Of a stretch of 12,711 bases of DNA, positions 12,683 through 12,711 are shown one piece after another. Source of the DNA: CAZNNH01 sp964574335 (GTDB lineage: Bacteria; Acidobacteriota; Vicinamibacteria; Fen-336); contig CAZNNH010000183.1 of NCBI GenBank assembly GCA_964574335.1, positions 1-12,711 on the forward strand, given 5' to 3'. Every line of letters starts with the position of its first letter. Within the stretch, counting starts at the first letter, position 1. The notes beneath the pieces were generated by a model, which saw only the letters and a program-made list of their open reading frames with translations, was not told where the DNA came from and did no database searches. Both the position numbers and the translations under genes were made by a program.

Positions 12683-12711
12683 CGAAAGTTCGCTGCCCAG
12701 GGGACATGACC

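Noticed and set aside
12661..12711. Plus-strand ATG open to the window edge (17 codons)
   Set aside because: No Shine-Dalgarno, too short to judge, and it overlaps the upstream region of the minus-strand gene.
1..12711. CRISPR arrays, tRNA or rRNA genes, insertion sequences, phage genes
   Set aside because: Looked for direct repeats with spacers, transposase motifs and RNA-gene signatures by eye and saw none.

Overview
The window is very GC-rich coding DNA (I estimate about 70% G+C by eye) with short intergenic gaps and frequent GTG and TTG starts. Many products carry signal peptides. Their types (secreted S9 peptidase with a propeller, DUF3617 protein, exported glycosidases, laminin-G-like protein) suggest a free-living Gram-negative polymer degrader, perhaps Acidobacteriota, Gemmatimonadota, Planctomycetota or Myxococcota. 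The phylum is a guess: there is no rRNA or marker gene here.

Layout. (1) A minus-strand Sfp-type phosphopantetheinyl transferase runs off the left edge (1-742). It diverges, across an 18-bp perfect palindrome, from (2) a small membrane-anchored zinc-ribbon protein (800-1021). (3) A secreted alpha/beta-hydrolase esterase follows, cut by an in-frame TAG but otherwise intact in one frame (1061-1954). (4) galT and galK overlap each other. galK overlaps an exported GH51 alpha-L-arabinofuranosidase by ATGA; 11 bases later comes a secreted S9 prolyl-oligopeptidase-type enzyme, which overlaps by TTGA a 968-residue fusion of a sialate O-acetylesterase-like domain with a clan GH-A glycosidase domain (1985-10760). 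(5) After a hairpin and a good sigma70-like promoter come a DUF3617 periplasmic protein and a nickel superoxide dismutase with a signal peptide (10855-11928). (6) A convergent minus-strand gene encodes a secreted DUF1349/laminin-G-like protein (11974-12630).

How the genes fit together. The compact galT-galK-abf-S9-esterase/glycosidase run looks like one operon for an acetylated, arabinose- and galactose-containing plant polysaccharide such as arabinogalactan or pectic side chains. Exported enzymes would remove acetyl groups and arabinofuranosyl units, and GalK and GalT would phosphorylate and exchange the released galactose through the Leloir pathway. No galE, galM, transporter, regulator or obvious beta-galactosidase lies in the window. 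The most interesting points are the esterase-glycosidase fusion, the NiSOD whose nickel hook would be exposed by signal peptidase instead of a SodX-type protease, and the TAG-interrupted esterase. I see no RNA genes, CRISPR, insertion sequences or phage genes.
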